Below, piece by piece: positions 48,605 through 61,086 of a stretch of DNA of 64,000 nt; position 1 is the stretch's first letter, and every line of letters begins with the position of its first letter. A program made the translations under genes and the position numbers. Under the pieces are notes generated by a model. It was not told where the DNA came from, did not search any database, and saw nothing but the letters and a program-made list of their open reading frames with translations. The DNA comes from Cheiracanthium punctorium (taxonomy: Eukaryota > Arthropoda > Arachnida > Araneae > Cheiracanthiidae). The stretch lies in assembly GCA_038373885.1 (NCBI GenBank), contig JAWZYV010000771.1, positions 868,001-932,000 on the forward strand. The letters are read 5' to 3'.

Positions 48605-49978
48605 TTCCCCCCCCCCCCCCCCCCCCCGACTCTCTCAAGAAAACCTATGAAGAAAGAAAAAAAACTTCATTGAATAGGGTAGGTTCAGATTTTCAATTCA
48701 ATCTTTTTCCATCCTTCTTGAGAGTAAATATTTTTCCTTTAGTACTCTTTCATTTAAAGCTCCAATTCCATAAGATTAAGAACTGATTTGAATTTTAAAT
48801 TTAATTTTTTAACCCCCTATCCCTCCCACAGTAAAAATTAACAAACATTTTTGCAAGAAATAAACTTGGTAAACTAAGTAGTAACAAGAGCATTAGTTAT
48901 TAAAAAAAAAATGAATTAAGTTTTAGTGATGTGAGCTGGAAATTTAGTGAAATGAGTACAAAATTTTACTGATGTTTATTTTCCCAGGTTGACACGTGTG
49001 TATATATATTTGAAGCTGGCAGTACAGCATTAGTACCAAAAAATAAATATGGCTATAGGATGATTTTGGTACTAATGCCTAACTGAAGATTTCTTTCCCC
49101 TCCTTTGACAGGATATCCACTCACCCATCAAGACTTTTATACCATGGGAGATTGAAGTGTATTCTTAGCTAATTGATTGGGATTTGTCATACATCTGAAT
49201 TTAATTATAATGACCTTGAGTTTACCACACTCACTTCCAAGGCAGGGTCTTCGATTTAGGTGCCATGGAAGAAGGGGGTGGAAAAGACCCCTTGTTAGTT
49301 ATCCACTTCCTGGGTTCCAAATAAACGAGCCAAAATGGAGTGCTCCTATTTTCACCCACACACAAAACAGACTAAAGGAAAAGATTCTCCCCCGCTTTTT
49401 GCATGTGGTTTCAAGTGAAATAGAAATAATACATTGCAATAATGTGAAAAAAGATCATGCACCTCAAAATTTATCATGCTGGGGCTTTTATAAGCTATTT
49501 ATATTTCTTTTAACAGAATACGTCGATTAGTTTGAGAACTGTTCCTTTAAAAAAACAGATTTCTTTTATTATTAGATAGGCCACTTTTCAGTGTTTTGTA
49601 ACTTCAATTTTTGAAAATTTATTTGGCGTGAACCATAACTAATATGCACAATATATATCGAAACATAATTTACATTTCAGAGGCATACACTGGACACATG
49701 TTTTTAGTGTCAAATTCCATGTAGAATTTTTCCTTTAAGAAAAAGCTGTCTTTATTTTCACCTAAAATAATTGAGAACCAGAATTATCGTAAACATATTT
49801 CAGATGTTTCTAAATATGACTTTGAAGTAACTTTTATGAATTAATTTACATATATATAAAACAGCAAACTTACGTAGTATGGATATCCTATTAATCCTTT
49901 GAGCAAGTGATAATGCATATCAAAAAGAACAATTAAAAAAGAGGAATAAAAATGGAAATAATAGGCCACACACACACA

Positions 49979-50711
49979 CAGTCGACTCTCAATATCTCGG
50001 AAGTCGGCTAGACCGGCAAAAATAATAGATGTAACTGAAATTCGAGATATCGAAAATCGCACATTATATCTTATTCAGGGGTATGTTTCTACAGTGTTTG
50101 ATGCACGGTAAAAATATACCCCTGAATATATCATGAAATCAAACTCTATGAAGCAAAATCTTTCTACTTTTCTGCTGATAAGTGGGTAATTTGATCGTTA
50201 GTAGTAATGTTAGAAGAATGAAAGCGGTACCAAGGTGGACCAGAGGGGTCACCCCCCCCTGAAATTTAAAATTTTGTTAACAAAATGATAATGGTGAAGC
50301 CTTTTTGTGAAAAATTTATTTTTTTCACTGTTTGGTACCCCTCCAAAATATATTTCTGTGTTCAGCCCCAGAAGAATTAATAGATAATACACAAAATCAA
50401 AGCATTCATTGACAAATTTTATTTAGGATTGGGTTACTAGATAATTTTTCACAATTACATTTTTCAGTTTCGATTTCATGTTATACTTATCATTATTTTT
50501 ATACAAAGCATTCAAGACATCTTCCGGTAAGTTAACACGACTTGCAAATTTTTAAGTAACTGTAAAAATTGAGATAAGCAGAATGATAGATTTGTATCTT
50601 CGAGGTGGGGAGAAAAAAGTTCTATTAAATTAGACATTAGGTCAATTTGGGGCTGTAAATGAACTTGGAGGTTATCGGAAAATCAAGATAAACAAAATCG
50701 AGATTCAATTG
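49979..50711. mobile_element. Pogo-like element inside the foldback
   Basis: Left end CAGTCGACTCTCAATATCTC and right end, inward CAATTGAATCTCGATTTTG, are inverted relatives. TA follows the right end; the left flank is a CA repeat. Inside, TATTCAGGGGTAT and ATACCCCTGAATA (about 50072-50127) form a small hairpin. Confidence 0.55.
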
Positions 50712-51007
50712 TATATATGAAGTTCACACCCCAAAACACAAATTTAAACACACATTTTCTGTATAAGTTTCCCCAACCATTATTTAGTTTAAACTTGTTT
50801 TGCTAAAATTTAATGATTAAAAAAAAATCACCTAACCTATAATCCAAAGCTTATTCCTTGAAAGAAATATGTATTTCCTATATGGGCTTTGATATCTGAA
50901 TGACATAATTTTGCCCAACAATTATTTAGTGCTATTTACCTTCTCTAAAGCGATATATGAAGAAATTGAAACCCTTGAAAAGTCCACCTCCCAAGGCATA
51001 ACCCCTA

Positions 51008-51183
51008 ATGAAGCATAGCCAGAAATTTTTCATGGGGGGGGGGGGGGGGTTATGACTACTGCAACTCAGATATATGTATACGTGAGTGTGATAAGGGAGT
51101 GAAGAATATACATTTTGTATGGCAAAAAATTTGTCATGAGGGAGGGGGTGAACCCCCTAACCCCCCCCTTGGCTACGCCACTA
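51008..51183. mobile_element. hAT-type MITE, copy 4, degraded ends
   Basis: The interior matches the 12533 and 35328 copies: GCC.GAAATTTTTCATGGGGG, TATGACTACTGCAACTCA, GTGAAGAATATACATTTTGT and CCCCCTTGGCTACGCCACT. The left terminus has decayed and no target duplication can be matched. Confidence 0.75.
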
Positions 51184-52912
51184 GACTACGCAGATACCCT
51201 CGTGTAAATTTTCACTTAGAATAATTTGATTTGTTCATTTCCTGAAAAGCCATTCAACGATAATTCCCAGCCCCCCCCTGGTTATAGTTAATGATTTTTT
51301 TTTTTTTTTTTTTTTTAAGCACTAGGGTGCTATTTTGCTCAAGCTCAGGTTTTTATTTACGTGATCTAGACAAGTTCCATACTACGTAAGTAGTTTTTCT
51401 GTTATATATATATATATATACCTAATGTACATTAATTCATAAAAGTTACTTCAAAGTCTTATTTAGAAACATCTGAAATATGTTTATGATAATTCTGGTT
51501 CTCAATTATTTTAGGTAAAAACAAAGAAAATAAAGGCAGCATTTTTGTAAATGAAAAATTCTATGTGGAATTTGACACGCTAAAAACACGTACAGTTCTC
51601 CCGCCCAAGTCCGGTGTATGCCTCTGAAACGTAAATTATGTTTCGATATATATTGTGCATATTAGTTATGGTTTACGCCAAATAAATTTTTCTTAAGTTT
51701 CAAAAATTGAAGTTACAAAACACTGAAAAGTGACCTATCTAATAATAAAAGAAATCTGATATTTTAAAGGAACAGTTCTCAAACTAATTGACGTAGTCTG
51801 TTAAAAAAAATTATTAGCTTATAAAAGCCCCTGCATGACAAATTTTGAGGTGCATGATCTTTTTTCACATTATTGCAATGTATTATTTCTATTTCACTTG
51901 AAACCACATGCAAAAAGCGGGGGAAAGGAGGAAGAATCTTTTCCCTAAGTCAATTTCGTGTGTGGGTGAAAATAGCAGTCTCATTTCGGCTGGTTTATTT
52001 TGAACCCAGGAAATGGATAACCAATAATGGGTCTTTTCCACCCCCTTCCTTCATGGCGAAATAATATATACACCATGGTCTTCAGCTGGGAAAATAGATG
52101 AAATTTTACTAATTTGCTGGTTTATGGGGCAAAAATTTTCAAAAGAAAGTGGGATTAAAAAGGTTAAAAATAATTAGTCATCTCAATATAAATAGATTTA
52201 TCTTTGTGAATGAGATACGATAATTGTACCAAATGTCTCTTAGCTGTGTCCGGGGTGGCTATGGTTCTTGAAAGTCCTTAAATTTTGTTAAAAAAATTGT
52301 GGCTCTGAAGTCCTTGATTTTTGTGAATGATCACTAAACTTTTCACTTAGAATTTCTTGTGGAAGTAAGAAGGAAAACATCCCCCAGAAAAACCAGGCTG
52401 ATTAAGGAATGCTCCTGTTTTATTAACTGTTGGCATATTAGAAACTAGGTCAAGTTAAATTCAGTATTACTGTACCTAAATTATTGCTCCCATGAAATGT
52501 TTAGAATATTCACATTTAGTGCTTAGGAAATATTTTTGTAATGGCAGAGAATTTGATTTATAAAAGGTAACAGTTAAACAAGCAAAAAATGAAATATTAG
52601 GGAGAGAAAATGTTAAGGTAGTCACATCTGTTTTAACTACCAAATAATATATTTATTTGGAATTATTTATCATTTAGTTGTAAGGCGCTTGTTTAAGAAT
52701 GATGAATATAACAAGCACTTTTAATTTAATACTCGGGAAATATTTTTCAACATGGTATATTGTGTTTGAAGTCATATTATAGCAAATCTCCTATTTTTAA
52801 AATTATTAATCTAATGTTGTCTTACATAACTAAAACAATTAAAATATTGCAATCATGTCTGAAAATAAAAATTTATGTAGAATCTAAATCCTCCATTGTT
52901 CAGAAGAAAATA

Positions 52913-53085
52913 CAATGGAACCTGTCTAATGTGACCATTTTAGGGAAGAACAAGACGTCACTTTATGAAGATAGTCTCCTTACAGAGGCAGCTAAGTGTG
53001 ATGGATATAAAGAGAAATTGTACAAAAGTGATCACTATAGACAGGTGGTCACTTTGCCAACACGGTCACATTAGCAGTTAAATGG
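52913..53085. mobile_element. Small pogo-like MITE
   Basis: CTAATGTGACCATTTT on the left and inverted CTAATGTGACCGTGTT at the right (53061-53076) frame about 170 bp. The outer bases ACAATGGAACCTG and, inward, ACCATTTAACTG are only loosely related. Confidence 0.5.
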
Positions 53086-53357
53086 TAGATAGTATTTAAA
53101 TTTATTTTAACATCATGAAAAATGTCAAACTATGTAAGCTTTTTAGACTCTTACAAATCCTGAATTTTGATATATCACTCAAGTTCTGTGCCAAAGTTAA
53201 CCAATCTCACATGGTTTTTAATTTATATCATTATGATTTAACTACCTTTAAAGAAATCCCAGTTAGTTTGCTAGCAGAGTAATACAAGGTCCGGCAATTA
53301 ATTTTCAGGACTGATGTAACTGTAGGAGAACGAAAAGCCAGAAGATGGCGCTATTGA

Positions 53358-54534
53358 TTGCATATGAAAGAGTGTTTTGGGGCCATGGAAAGTAAGTGGT
53401 TCTCGTGGAAAGGCGCATTAAAACATAGTTCTCAAATTCCTGTTGTCAAAGTGAAAATGGTGCAAAGAATTAACATTAAATTTTGCTACAAATTGGGCAA
53501 GACAGCTGCGGAAACCTACGAAATGTTAAAACAAGTTTACGGCGAGGAAGCATTATCCCACTTAAGAACTTTTGAATGGTTTAAATGCTTTCGGGACGGG
53601 CGCGAAAGCGTCGAAGATGATCCATACACAGGTCAGCCACAGTCCGTAACGCACGTCGGAAGCAATTGAAAAAGTTTGCGATATGGTGAAATGTGATCGT
53701 CGATTGACTATTCGAGTACTCGTCAATGAATTGATCATGGACAAAAAGACAGTTCGGCGAATTTTGATGCAAGACCTAGGCAAACACAAGATTTGTTCCA
53801 GATTCGTTCCTCACCATTTAAGGAACGAACAAAAGCAATTGAGTCTGGATGCATGTGGCGAACTTATCGACAATGCTGATGCTGACCCTGCGTTCCTGGA
53901 TAGGATAGTCACGGGAGACTTGGTGTTATCAATATGACTCTGAAACCAAGCATCAAAGCTCCGAATGGCAGTCTCCAAGTTCATCAAGGCAGAAAAAATT
54001 TTGATTTGAAAAGTCCAAAATCAAGGTCATGTTAATTGCTTTCTTTGATTGCGATGGACTCATTCATCAGGAATTTCTTCCTTCTTTGATTGCGATGGAC
54101 TCATTCATCATGAATTTCTTCCTCCTAACATGACTATCAATGGACAGTTCTACACAGAAGTTCTTGACCGACTTTGAAAATGAATTCGTAGAGTGAGGAC
54201 TCATTTTCAACAAAATGGGAGTTGGCTGTTGCTACATAACAATACCCACCCACACATTGCATTGCCTGTGAGGCAATTCTTAGTCCAGCATGGTGTCGTT
54301 GAGATGCAGCATCCACCATACTCTCCACACCTAGCACCCGCAGACTTTTTCATGTTTCCTAAGCTGAAAAATTCACTGAAGGGAACAAGATTTCAGGATG
54401 TCGAAGCCAAGAAAACTGTAATGTCACTATTAAAGAGCATTCCAAAAGAGGACTTTAAAACTTTTTTCCGAAATTTGTACAGCCGAGCACAGGTGTGCAT
54501 TATGGCTGATGGGGATTACTTCGAATCATATTAA
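53358..54534 (+). pseudogene. Mariner transposase, DD34D type, inactivated
   Basis: Three consecutive frames cover the protein. The first (53358-53669) holds the helix-turn-helix region QRINIKFCYKLGKTAAETYE and FEWFKCFRDGRESVEDDPY. The second (53683-53937) ends VTGD, the first catalytic Asp, where the frame breaks. The third (54193-54534) has LLLHNNTHPH, PPYSPHLAPADFFMFPKLK and the C-terminal ADGDYFESY. The Asp expected in HDNA is Asn (HNNT). Thirty-four residues later APAD keeps the third Asp, matching DD34D spacing. Further breaks are a frame change at 53670-53682 and a 41-bp tandem duplication. It cannot encode an active enzyme. Confidence 0.9.
54041..54122 (+). repeat. 41-bp tandem duplication inside mariner transposase
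   Basis: 54041-54081 and 54082-54122 differ at one base (ATCAGGAA against ATCATGAA). Forty-one is not a multiple of three, so the duplication shifts the frame between the first and second catalytic residues. Confidence 0.92.
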
Positions 54535-54829
54535 ATGGCTATGTGTTTAACTTTTTTTTCTTCTGAGTTATTCCATGAGTCCTGGAAATTAATAGCCGGA
54601 CCTTGTATTATAACTTATGATGATACAGTGGACTCTCAGAAATCTGCAAAGCAGAGGAGAAGGATTTGTATGGATTTAAAGATTTTAGGGGATAAATTTA
54701 GAGCAGAGTATTTTTACCATAAAAAAAATCTAAATTTCACAAAATGTCACTAATTTAAGCAAACTAAAAATTTGAAAAATATGATGCAACAAATGGAATC
54801 CTAATTAATATTATAAATGAGTGAGTGAG

Positions 54830-56320
54830 TTTGTTTATGACGTTTTCACTCCTAAACTGCTGAATCGATTACGATGAATTTTGGTATAGAGATAGATGGG
54901 AGCCTGGAGACGTCTATAGGCTATTTAGAATTTTAATTACTTTTTTAATTCTTAATTAAAAGCTGTTTTTACACTGCCATGTTTGGCGAGTTTCGCCCGT
55001 ATCAAATGATTCACGTTTTAAACTAACAGGAATACTATTACTTCAATGAAGAATCGTGTGCATTTGAAAAACATTAAATACCATGGAAATTTGACCAGTT
55101 TTATGCCAAATCTATGTATCTATAATAATAAAAATGAATGTTCTCCAGACAAATCTACAGAACGCAGAGCTTTGAAAATTTGAGCATATAAGCCCATGAC
55201 TTAGGTAATGCGCACCTGTGGCTCAGAATTTTAAAATTTTAATTACTTTTCTAAATATTAATTAAAAATAGTTTTTAGGTGGTCATGCCTGGTGAGTTTT
55301 GCCTGCACAAAATGATTTATGCTTTTGAAGTAAAGCAGAAGTTCTATTTGTGGAATCGCGAGCATTTGATAAAGATGAAATGTCATGGAAATTACGTTAG
55401 TTTTACACCAAATTAAAAAGCATAAAAAAGAAAACTCTAATGTGTTTCTTAAACTTCATAAATTTCTAAATCCTACCAATAATATATAAATGTGTATGTT
55501 TGTGTGTTTGTGACTGAATCATACAAAAATGACTGAACGGATTTGGAAAAATTTGGAATGAAGATAGGTTATACCCTGGATTAACATACAAGTAACCTTT
55601 CATGCATATAGCATAAATATTTCTTTTATAAAGACCCTCAAAATAATTCTAATACATTTCACTGATTTAAAGTCACAATATACCTCAGTAAATTTGTTTG
55701 TTTGTCTGTGGATTAAAGCCGATTGACTGCACTAAGGTCCTAGACCTATACGGAAAATCAGCCCTCTGTGGAGGACTTTCTAAGGCCGTATCCTAGCCCG
55801 TATTTATGCAAGGTTTTGAAGAAAACCACGGAAAACTCCGAACGGCTAGGTCGACAGGCGCGACACTGGGATTTGAACCTAGCACCTTCTGCCTTCCAGT
55901 TTCGAAAGCAGAACCTCTCAGCCACTTGTGGGGCCCTGAGTATTGTAGGCTACCTTTTATGAATATATCACAAATAGCTCTTTTACAGGGATACTTATAA
56001 GAATAACTTCATGCTCTATGTGCCACTCTGTAACTAATGAACCGATTTCAAAACTTTTTTCACTGATAGAAAGCTACTATTACTGAGTATTATTGGCTAA
56101 AATTCATGCATGTTGCATAAATAGTTCTTTTACCAGAACACTCAAAATAATTCTAATATATTATGCTCTATGGGTATCTCTGTAACTGCAGAACCGATTC
56201 TAAAACTTTTTCACTAATAGAAAGCTGCACTATTCCTGATTAACATAGGCTAAAATTCATGCATGTAGCATAACTATTTCTTTTACAAGAACCCTCAAAA
56301 CAGTTCGCAAATACTGTCGT
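54830..56320 (+). repeat. Degenerate array around a CTGAACCGATTT motif
   Basis: The motif aact..tgaaccgattt.aaaactttt recurs at about 54856, 55525, 56030 and 56185. Around it a unit of about 150 bp (AGAAAGCT.C...ATTAACATAGGCTAAAATTCATGCATGTAGCATAA) is repeated two to three times between 55560 and 56300. The opening AATATTATAAATGAGTGAGT...CTAAACTGCTGAATCGATTA resembles a text common in arthropod Helitron-like repeats; that link is from memory and tentative. Confidence 0.55.
55715..55936 (-). mobile_element. tRNA-derived SINE (minus)
   Basis: The minus strand begins GGCCCCACAAGTGGCTGAGA, giving an A box TGGCTGAGAGG. At tRNA-like distance it has the B box GGTTCAAATCC, a perfect consensus match. 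The long variable-arm-like stretch between them suggests a serine- or leucine-type tRNA ancestor. The tail matches the copy at 20820. Confidence 0.75.
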
Positions 56321-57279
56321 AACTGTCCCTATTTGCCAAATGTGTAAAAAAAAAAAAAAATCTAAATCTAGTAATTCTGCATATTCTCTTATTTTAAATG
56401 AAGTATACTACCATATTTTATACGATACTTCATATAAAATAAGTAAAAAGTAAATAATATTTAAGAACCATTGCAAGAGCAAATCGGGTAAGTCAAAAGA
56501 AAAGTTTCCATCACCATCTCAGAATTTTACGAATTTTTTTTCTTGTGTTTACATAAATTATTTGCAAACATTTGTGTTAATGTTGCTTGCTTTAAAACTT
56601 TAGGATGCTCTAAGCAGAGCTTTTTTTGAACATTGTACAACATCATAACTTGGTCAGCAGCACATTTTTAGTTTCAGTCATTCTAACCCTTCATTAAAGA
56701 TAATTTTATCAGTTTCTGCACTAGAATTTGAGTTGGAATCTTCTTCATCTATCATTTGACTGGTTCATATTCACTGAGGATCCAATTTACAATGTTCTCT
56801 TCTTCATACAGTTGTTCACCCATTAACTACCCTGGCCTTGTTGTGCGAAAGGCTTGATAGCCAAAATTCCCGCCAGTTATTTAAAAAAAAAAAAAGCAAT
56901 AAGGTGTGGAAAATTGTCAGTTTGCTAGCATAAAAGTAATTCACAATGATGTGATGAATGACGTCCCATTCTCTATTAAATTTCAATCATAGTTACTGCA
57001 AGTTTCACTGTTTACGTTTGTGTATGCGCACAGATTTCTGGTTGGCAGGTTTTTGGGAGTCGACTGTATTGAAAAAATAAATAAATCCTTTTCATAGGAC
57101 TGTTATGGAGGAACATAATCCTACTTTTTTTTTTTTTTTTTTAAAGTCATTGTTTCATTCGACTTCTTGCTTCCCAGTACTGCTTAAAAAAGGAAGACCC
57201 ATAGAGCACTCTGCAGTATAGAATCTGATGATCATCCTTAATGACACGGTTCCCACAAAGGGTATAGGAGGGATCCAGG

Positions 57280-57346
57280 CAGTGGCGGATTATTGCAAGG
57301 GGGGGGAGAGGTGTCACCCCCCCCCCCCCCCTTTAATGCGCCCTTG
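57280..57346. mobile_element. 67-bp mini hAT derivative
   Basis: A perfect 8-bp duplication GATCCAGG (57272-57279, 57347-57354) flanks CAGTGGCGGATTA... with right end, inward, CAAGGGCGCATTA. The centre is a G tract followed by a C tract. It may be only fused ends of a larger element. Confidence 0.7.
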
Positions 57347-57354
57347 GATCCAGG

Positions 57355-59690
57355 AAGACACAGATGTAATTAAGTTCATTACATTGTAAATTTATGAAAA
57401 AATGAATTCTAATATTTTTTTGGATAATAATTCTAATTACAAATAATGTAACTCGCATGTAATCTAATCAATCAAATTATGAATTAAAGGATGCAAAAAT
57501 ACCATGATAAAATTTCTTAACATTTATCCCAAGTGAGTGAGTTATGTAAGATACATATTAAAATAAGCACATATATAAGAATTATATGACTTTATTCCAC
57601 ATCATCAAGAACTGTTTCAAAAAGTGATATTTATATGTATATTACAAATCTTTTGTACAATATCTTTTGTAAAATTCGTAATAAACACTTTAAGTACTTA
57701 AATACTTTGTGTTCATGTAAAATGTTGACACAAAGAGGAAATTTTATATTTGCACTTTTTACATGAACTTATTGAGGCAGCTGAAACATTCTGAAAATAA
57801 AATTTAAGCAATCATTGAACTACATACAGTAACCCATAAAAGGATATTGCAAATTTTTAGAATGAATTTTATGCAATATTATTCTGAGTTTAAAATTGCT
57901 TCTACACAACAATGCAATATATTTTGATAAAGTTTCATAACTGAGAGCGCTAAATTATTTGAAATAGCAACTGCAACAGTAGTAAAAAAGGCAATGACAT
58001 ACAAGGTGCACTTAATATATTTTTTAGAATTTTTAATAAACAGCTATAACTTCATATATTTTTTCCAAAATATATATATACATATTTATGTATTTTATTA
58101 TTATTAATTTACTTATACACATATTCTGACAAGAAAGTAATTTAAAAAATTTATTTTCTTCCATTTAATTAGCCAGATCAGTTAACATTCTAAGCAGTGC
58201 TACATATATTTTACAATGCTTTTAAACAATAATAATATGAACACGAGTAGTCAATCAATTTGAACTAAAATTTTTAAAATGTAACTACTTTTTCTATTTT
58301 TATCAAGCAATATTTTTTAATGAATTACAAACTCAGCTGACCCTCATTTTATGAAAGTTTTCATCAAAAAAGAATTTTGTTCCTATCAGTCAAATACATA
58401 TAAAATATATTTCGATTCAAATTATTTAACTATAAAAATTTTCTATTTATACTCTCTATCGTTATATGATATATTGCATTATAATTTAGTAAAAAGCTCG
58501 GACTGTGGAAAAAGCAGTTAAAAAAAATCTCAATACTATTTTTGAGTCATTTATTTCAATATTAATATAATTTAATTATAACTAGACATTAGAAAATATG
58601 ACATTTTTTTCCTGTTAACTTCTCCTCTATGCCATTAAAATTTTTTAATCATCATTGCAAATACTATTTGTCAAATTATATAATTCATATAAAATGTTAT
58701 CTTAATGAAAAACAAGGGCATCCAAACATTGTTCAGTGTAGTACATCTGAATATTCTTCTAAATTGTATGCCTTTACAAATAGTTATATTTCAGTTTTTG
58801 TGACCCGTTTAGTTACAAGTAACTGTGCATTTGAACCAAGAGCACAGCTATGGATAATTTATTTAGTATTTTATTAAAATATTTTTCAAAAGTTGCATGT
58901 GATTGAAAGTAGACAAAAATGCTGACAATGTTTCTTCTGGTGCTTTGCAACTATACTTTTAAGAAGGTCTTTTGTTTATTGTAAAAAGATATTTAAAAAT
59001 AAATAAACTTTGTTTAGGATTTAAAAAAAGTGTTATTGTGTCAGCTTAAAAATTATAAAAACTGCAAAGCCCTCAGGGACCTGAAAAACTCAGTAAATTA
59101 AAAATTAGCTCTTAAATCATATTGAAAATTTAATTTTTTTTTGAAAACCAGAGAAATTCAACTTTAACCCTCGAATATTAAAATTTTACCCATTTTTTTT
59201 TTCTTTCTGTTTAATGTTTTTCAGCATACTTCACTCCATCCAAGTACTTTCCTCTATACTATAGAGTGGGTTTTAAAATACTTTTTTGATGTATCCTGAT
59301 GTTCATGGTCTTTCACTCCAAACTCTGCATAGATGTTTTACAAATGGGGGTCAGGTCATGCTTAGAACTAAGTATTCTAAAAATAGTTAGCATAATTCAG
59401 TCTCAACTAACCCACTATTTTGTGCTGGTAGAAGAAGCGTAATGCAGTAATTTTAGTTTTACTATTTTATGTACTAAGCTTAATGTATATTTTAAAAATA
59501 TGCTTAACATTATGATAATTAAATAAAAATATTATTCAGGAACTTTTAAAATTTTTTCTTTCTTAGTTCATGTTATTGAACAAGTCTATGCTTACCTTTT
59601 CTTAATGAGAAATTTTGATATTCTGTATTTGAAATAAAAATTAAAAACTTTTCTTTGGAACATACGTATATAAAAATAGCACAGTAAGTA
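57355..59690. other. AT-rich stretch, nothing recognised
   Basis: No transposon ends, RNA gene or conserved coding block is seen. Open frames here (the longest 82 codons near 58629) have no recognisable motif and base composition like their surroundings. Confidence 0.45.
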
Positions 59691-59699
59691 TATTTTGGA

Positions 59700-59915
59700 T
59701 GGTGGTGTAGTGGTTTAAGAACCATTCTAAACCACTTCGTGAATTGGGTCTGCGTTCGAATCCCGGCTTGGGCATGGATGTTAACTTGCCTGTCCTTTCA
59801 TAGCGGGTAACACTGGCTGCCCACTAATAAAATGGCCACACCTTCTGGCAGTTGTAGTGGATAGTGCCTAATTAGCAAGTGACTGCCCATTGGAGGGGGG
59901 GGGGTCATTTAGAAT
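59700..59915 (+). mobile_element. tRNA-derived SINE, better-preserved copy
   Basis: A box GGTGGTGTAGTGGTTTAAGA (59701-59720) and B box GCGTTCGAATCCCGG (59752-59766) are close to consensus. TAATAAAATGGCCACAC and GTGACTGCCCATTGGAGGGG repeat the order of the 4009 copy. It is the best full-length representative of this family here. Confidence 0.75.
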
Positions 59916-60454
59916 GGTACTGTTTCCTGCCTGTGTGAAGGTTGGAACTTTTTTTGTAATGGAAGAAGAGTGGACTATTTACAGCACTTGAAACATGCAT
60001 TGCACTATTTTTTTTATGTATATATGTTCTATGCAAATTTATTTTTAATTTGATATTAATACCAGCTTTTATTAATGTTTTCATTATTGAATTGTTTTTA
60101 AAAATACGGAATTAAGGCTTCTAGAAGAGGAATTTTTTTTTTTTTAAACTTCATATTTTATACAGGGTTCCTACAGACCTGGAAAGTCAGAGAAAATGAA
60201 AGAAAATGAAGAAAGGTCAGGGAAATGGAAGAAAAATCAGATTTCATAGTGAATTTCAACTCATTAGTTATACTTTGGACCAAAAAGTAACTCTTACCTT
60301 TACAGACAATATTGCTTGTGCAAAGCCAATCAATCTACATTTACCTTTGCAATCTTTGTCTGCTTACCAATCCAATCCCCCATGCATTCTGTGCATACCA
60401 CAGAATATGTGTATTCAAAATGTTTTGAAAGGGCACTTGAGATTTGGGATAATA

Positions 60455-61086
60455 CAGTAGAGAGCCAGAAATCCGCACAGCTTGGGACCATGGCTTGTGC
60501 GGATTTTAGGATTTTGCAGATTTTGGGCCATAAAATTCATCATAATCAATAATCATTACATTTCTGATTTAAAAAAAGTAGAATACAATTACAATGAAAT
60601 AAAAACAGTCAAAAGTATTTCACTTATATTTTCACATTAAATATAAAAGCGTAGGAGAAAAAAGAAAATATTACAAGAAGATTAGCAAAGCAAATGGTTT
60701 CAAAATTTCCTTTTTCTAATTTTGAAAGCATATTGTATGGTGATTTGTTTTAGAATATCATTTTTTCCTACTTCAGTTTCTTTTTCTTTCTTTCTTTCCT
60801 TTATTTATTTTTGCAAATTGTATATTATCATTAATTCTTGTTTCTTACAGAACTTTGCTGTTCTAAAAATTTAAGCTATTCTTCTCCTAACTTTAAACTT
60901 TTATGAAATGGATTTTATTATTACCCACGTTTTCATCATCAGAATCATATTTATGTGGATTCAAGACACTTTTAAACAATTTCACCACTGGCGGATGACT
61001 TCGAATTTCATTATTTACATCAGAGAAGGTGTGCGGATTTCGGACGTTTGCGGATTTTAGGTCGGCGCATTTTTGGCTCTCGACTG
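60455..61086. mobile_element. Pogo-like MITE (CAGTAGAGAGCCAGAAATCCGC)
   Basis: Left end CAGTAGAGAGCCAGAAATCCGC and right end, inward CAGTCGAGAGCCAAAAATGCGC, are flanked by TA (60453-60454, 61087-61088). Subterminal TGCGGATTTTAGG occurs on both sides (60499, 61049), the right-hand one among inverted copies. Confidence 0.82.

Larger units (their letters stand above)
49261..52056. repeat. Large foldback: 0.6-kb inverted arms
   Basis: The left arm 49261-49882 and right arm 51377-52056 are inverted copies with moderate divergence: GGAAGAAGGGGGTGG, CACTTCCTGGGTTC, GCACCTCAAAATTT, TCAGATGTTTCTAAATA and ACTTACGTAGTATGG occur in mirrored order. The 1.5-kb centre holds a pogo-like element and a hAT MITE. 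It may be a foldback or long-TIR transposon; no target duplication was recognised at its outer ends. Confidence 0.85.
53285..54605 (+). mobile_element. Mariner-like element, 1.32 kb
   Basis: The ends CAAGGTCCGGCAATTAATTT and, inward, CAAGGTCCGGCTATTAATTT match over about 28 bp with two or three mismatches, flanked by TA (53283-53284, 54606-54607). Size and layout are those of a classic mariner: short inverted repeats around one transposase. It is damaged but still near full length, which makes it one of the younger insertions here. Confidence 0.92.
54626..57066. mobile_element. Pogo-like element (CAGTGGACTCTCAGAAATC), 2.4 kb
   Basis: Left end CAGTGGACTCTCAGAAATCTGC and right end, inward CAGTCGACTCCCAAAAACCTGC, are inverted relatives flanked by TA (54624-54625, 57067-57068). 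The left end starts only 19 bp after the mariner's flanking TA. Inside are a SINE and a degenerate repeat array. No transposase is seen. Confidence 0.7.

Noticed and set aside
53285..54605. Third catalytic Asp of the mariner thought lost because SPDL reads SPHL
   Set aside because: Counting 34 residues from the second catalytic position places the third Asp at APAD, which is kept; only the second is changed.
55860..55936. Possible functional tRNA gene on the minus strand
   Set aside because: The pol III boxes are good but the same head and tail recur at 20820, so it is a SINE copy.
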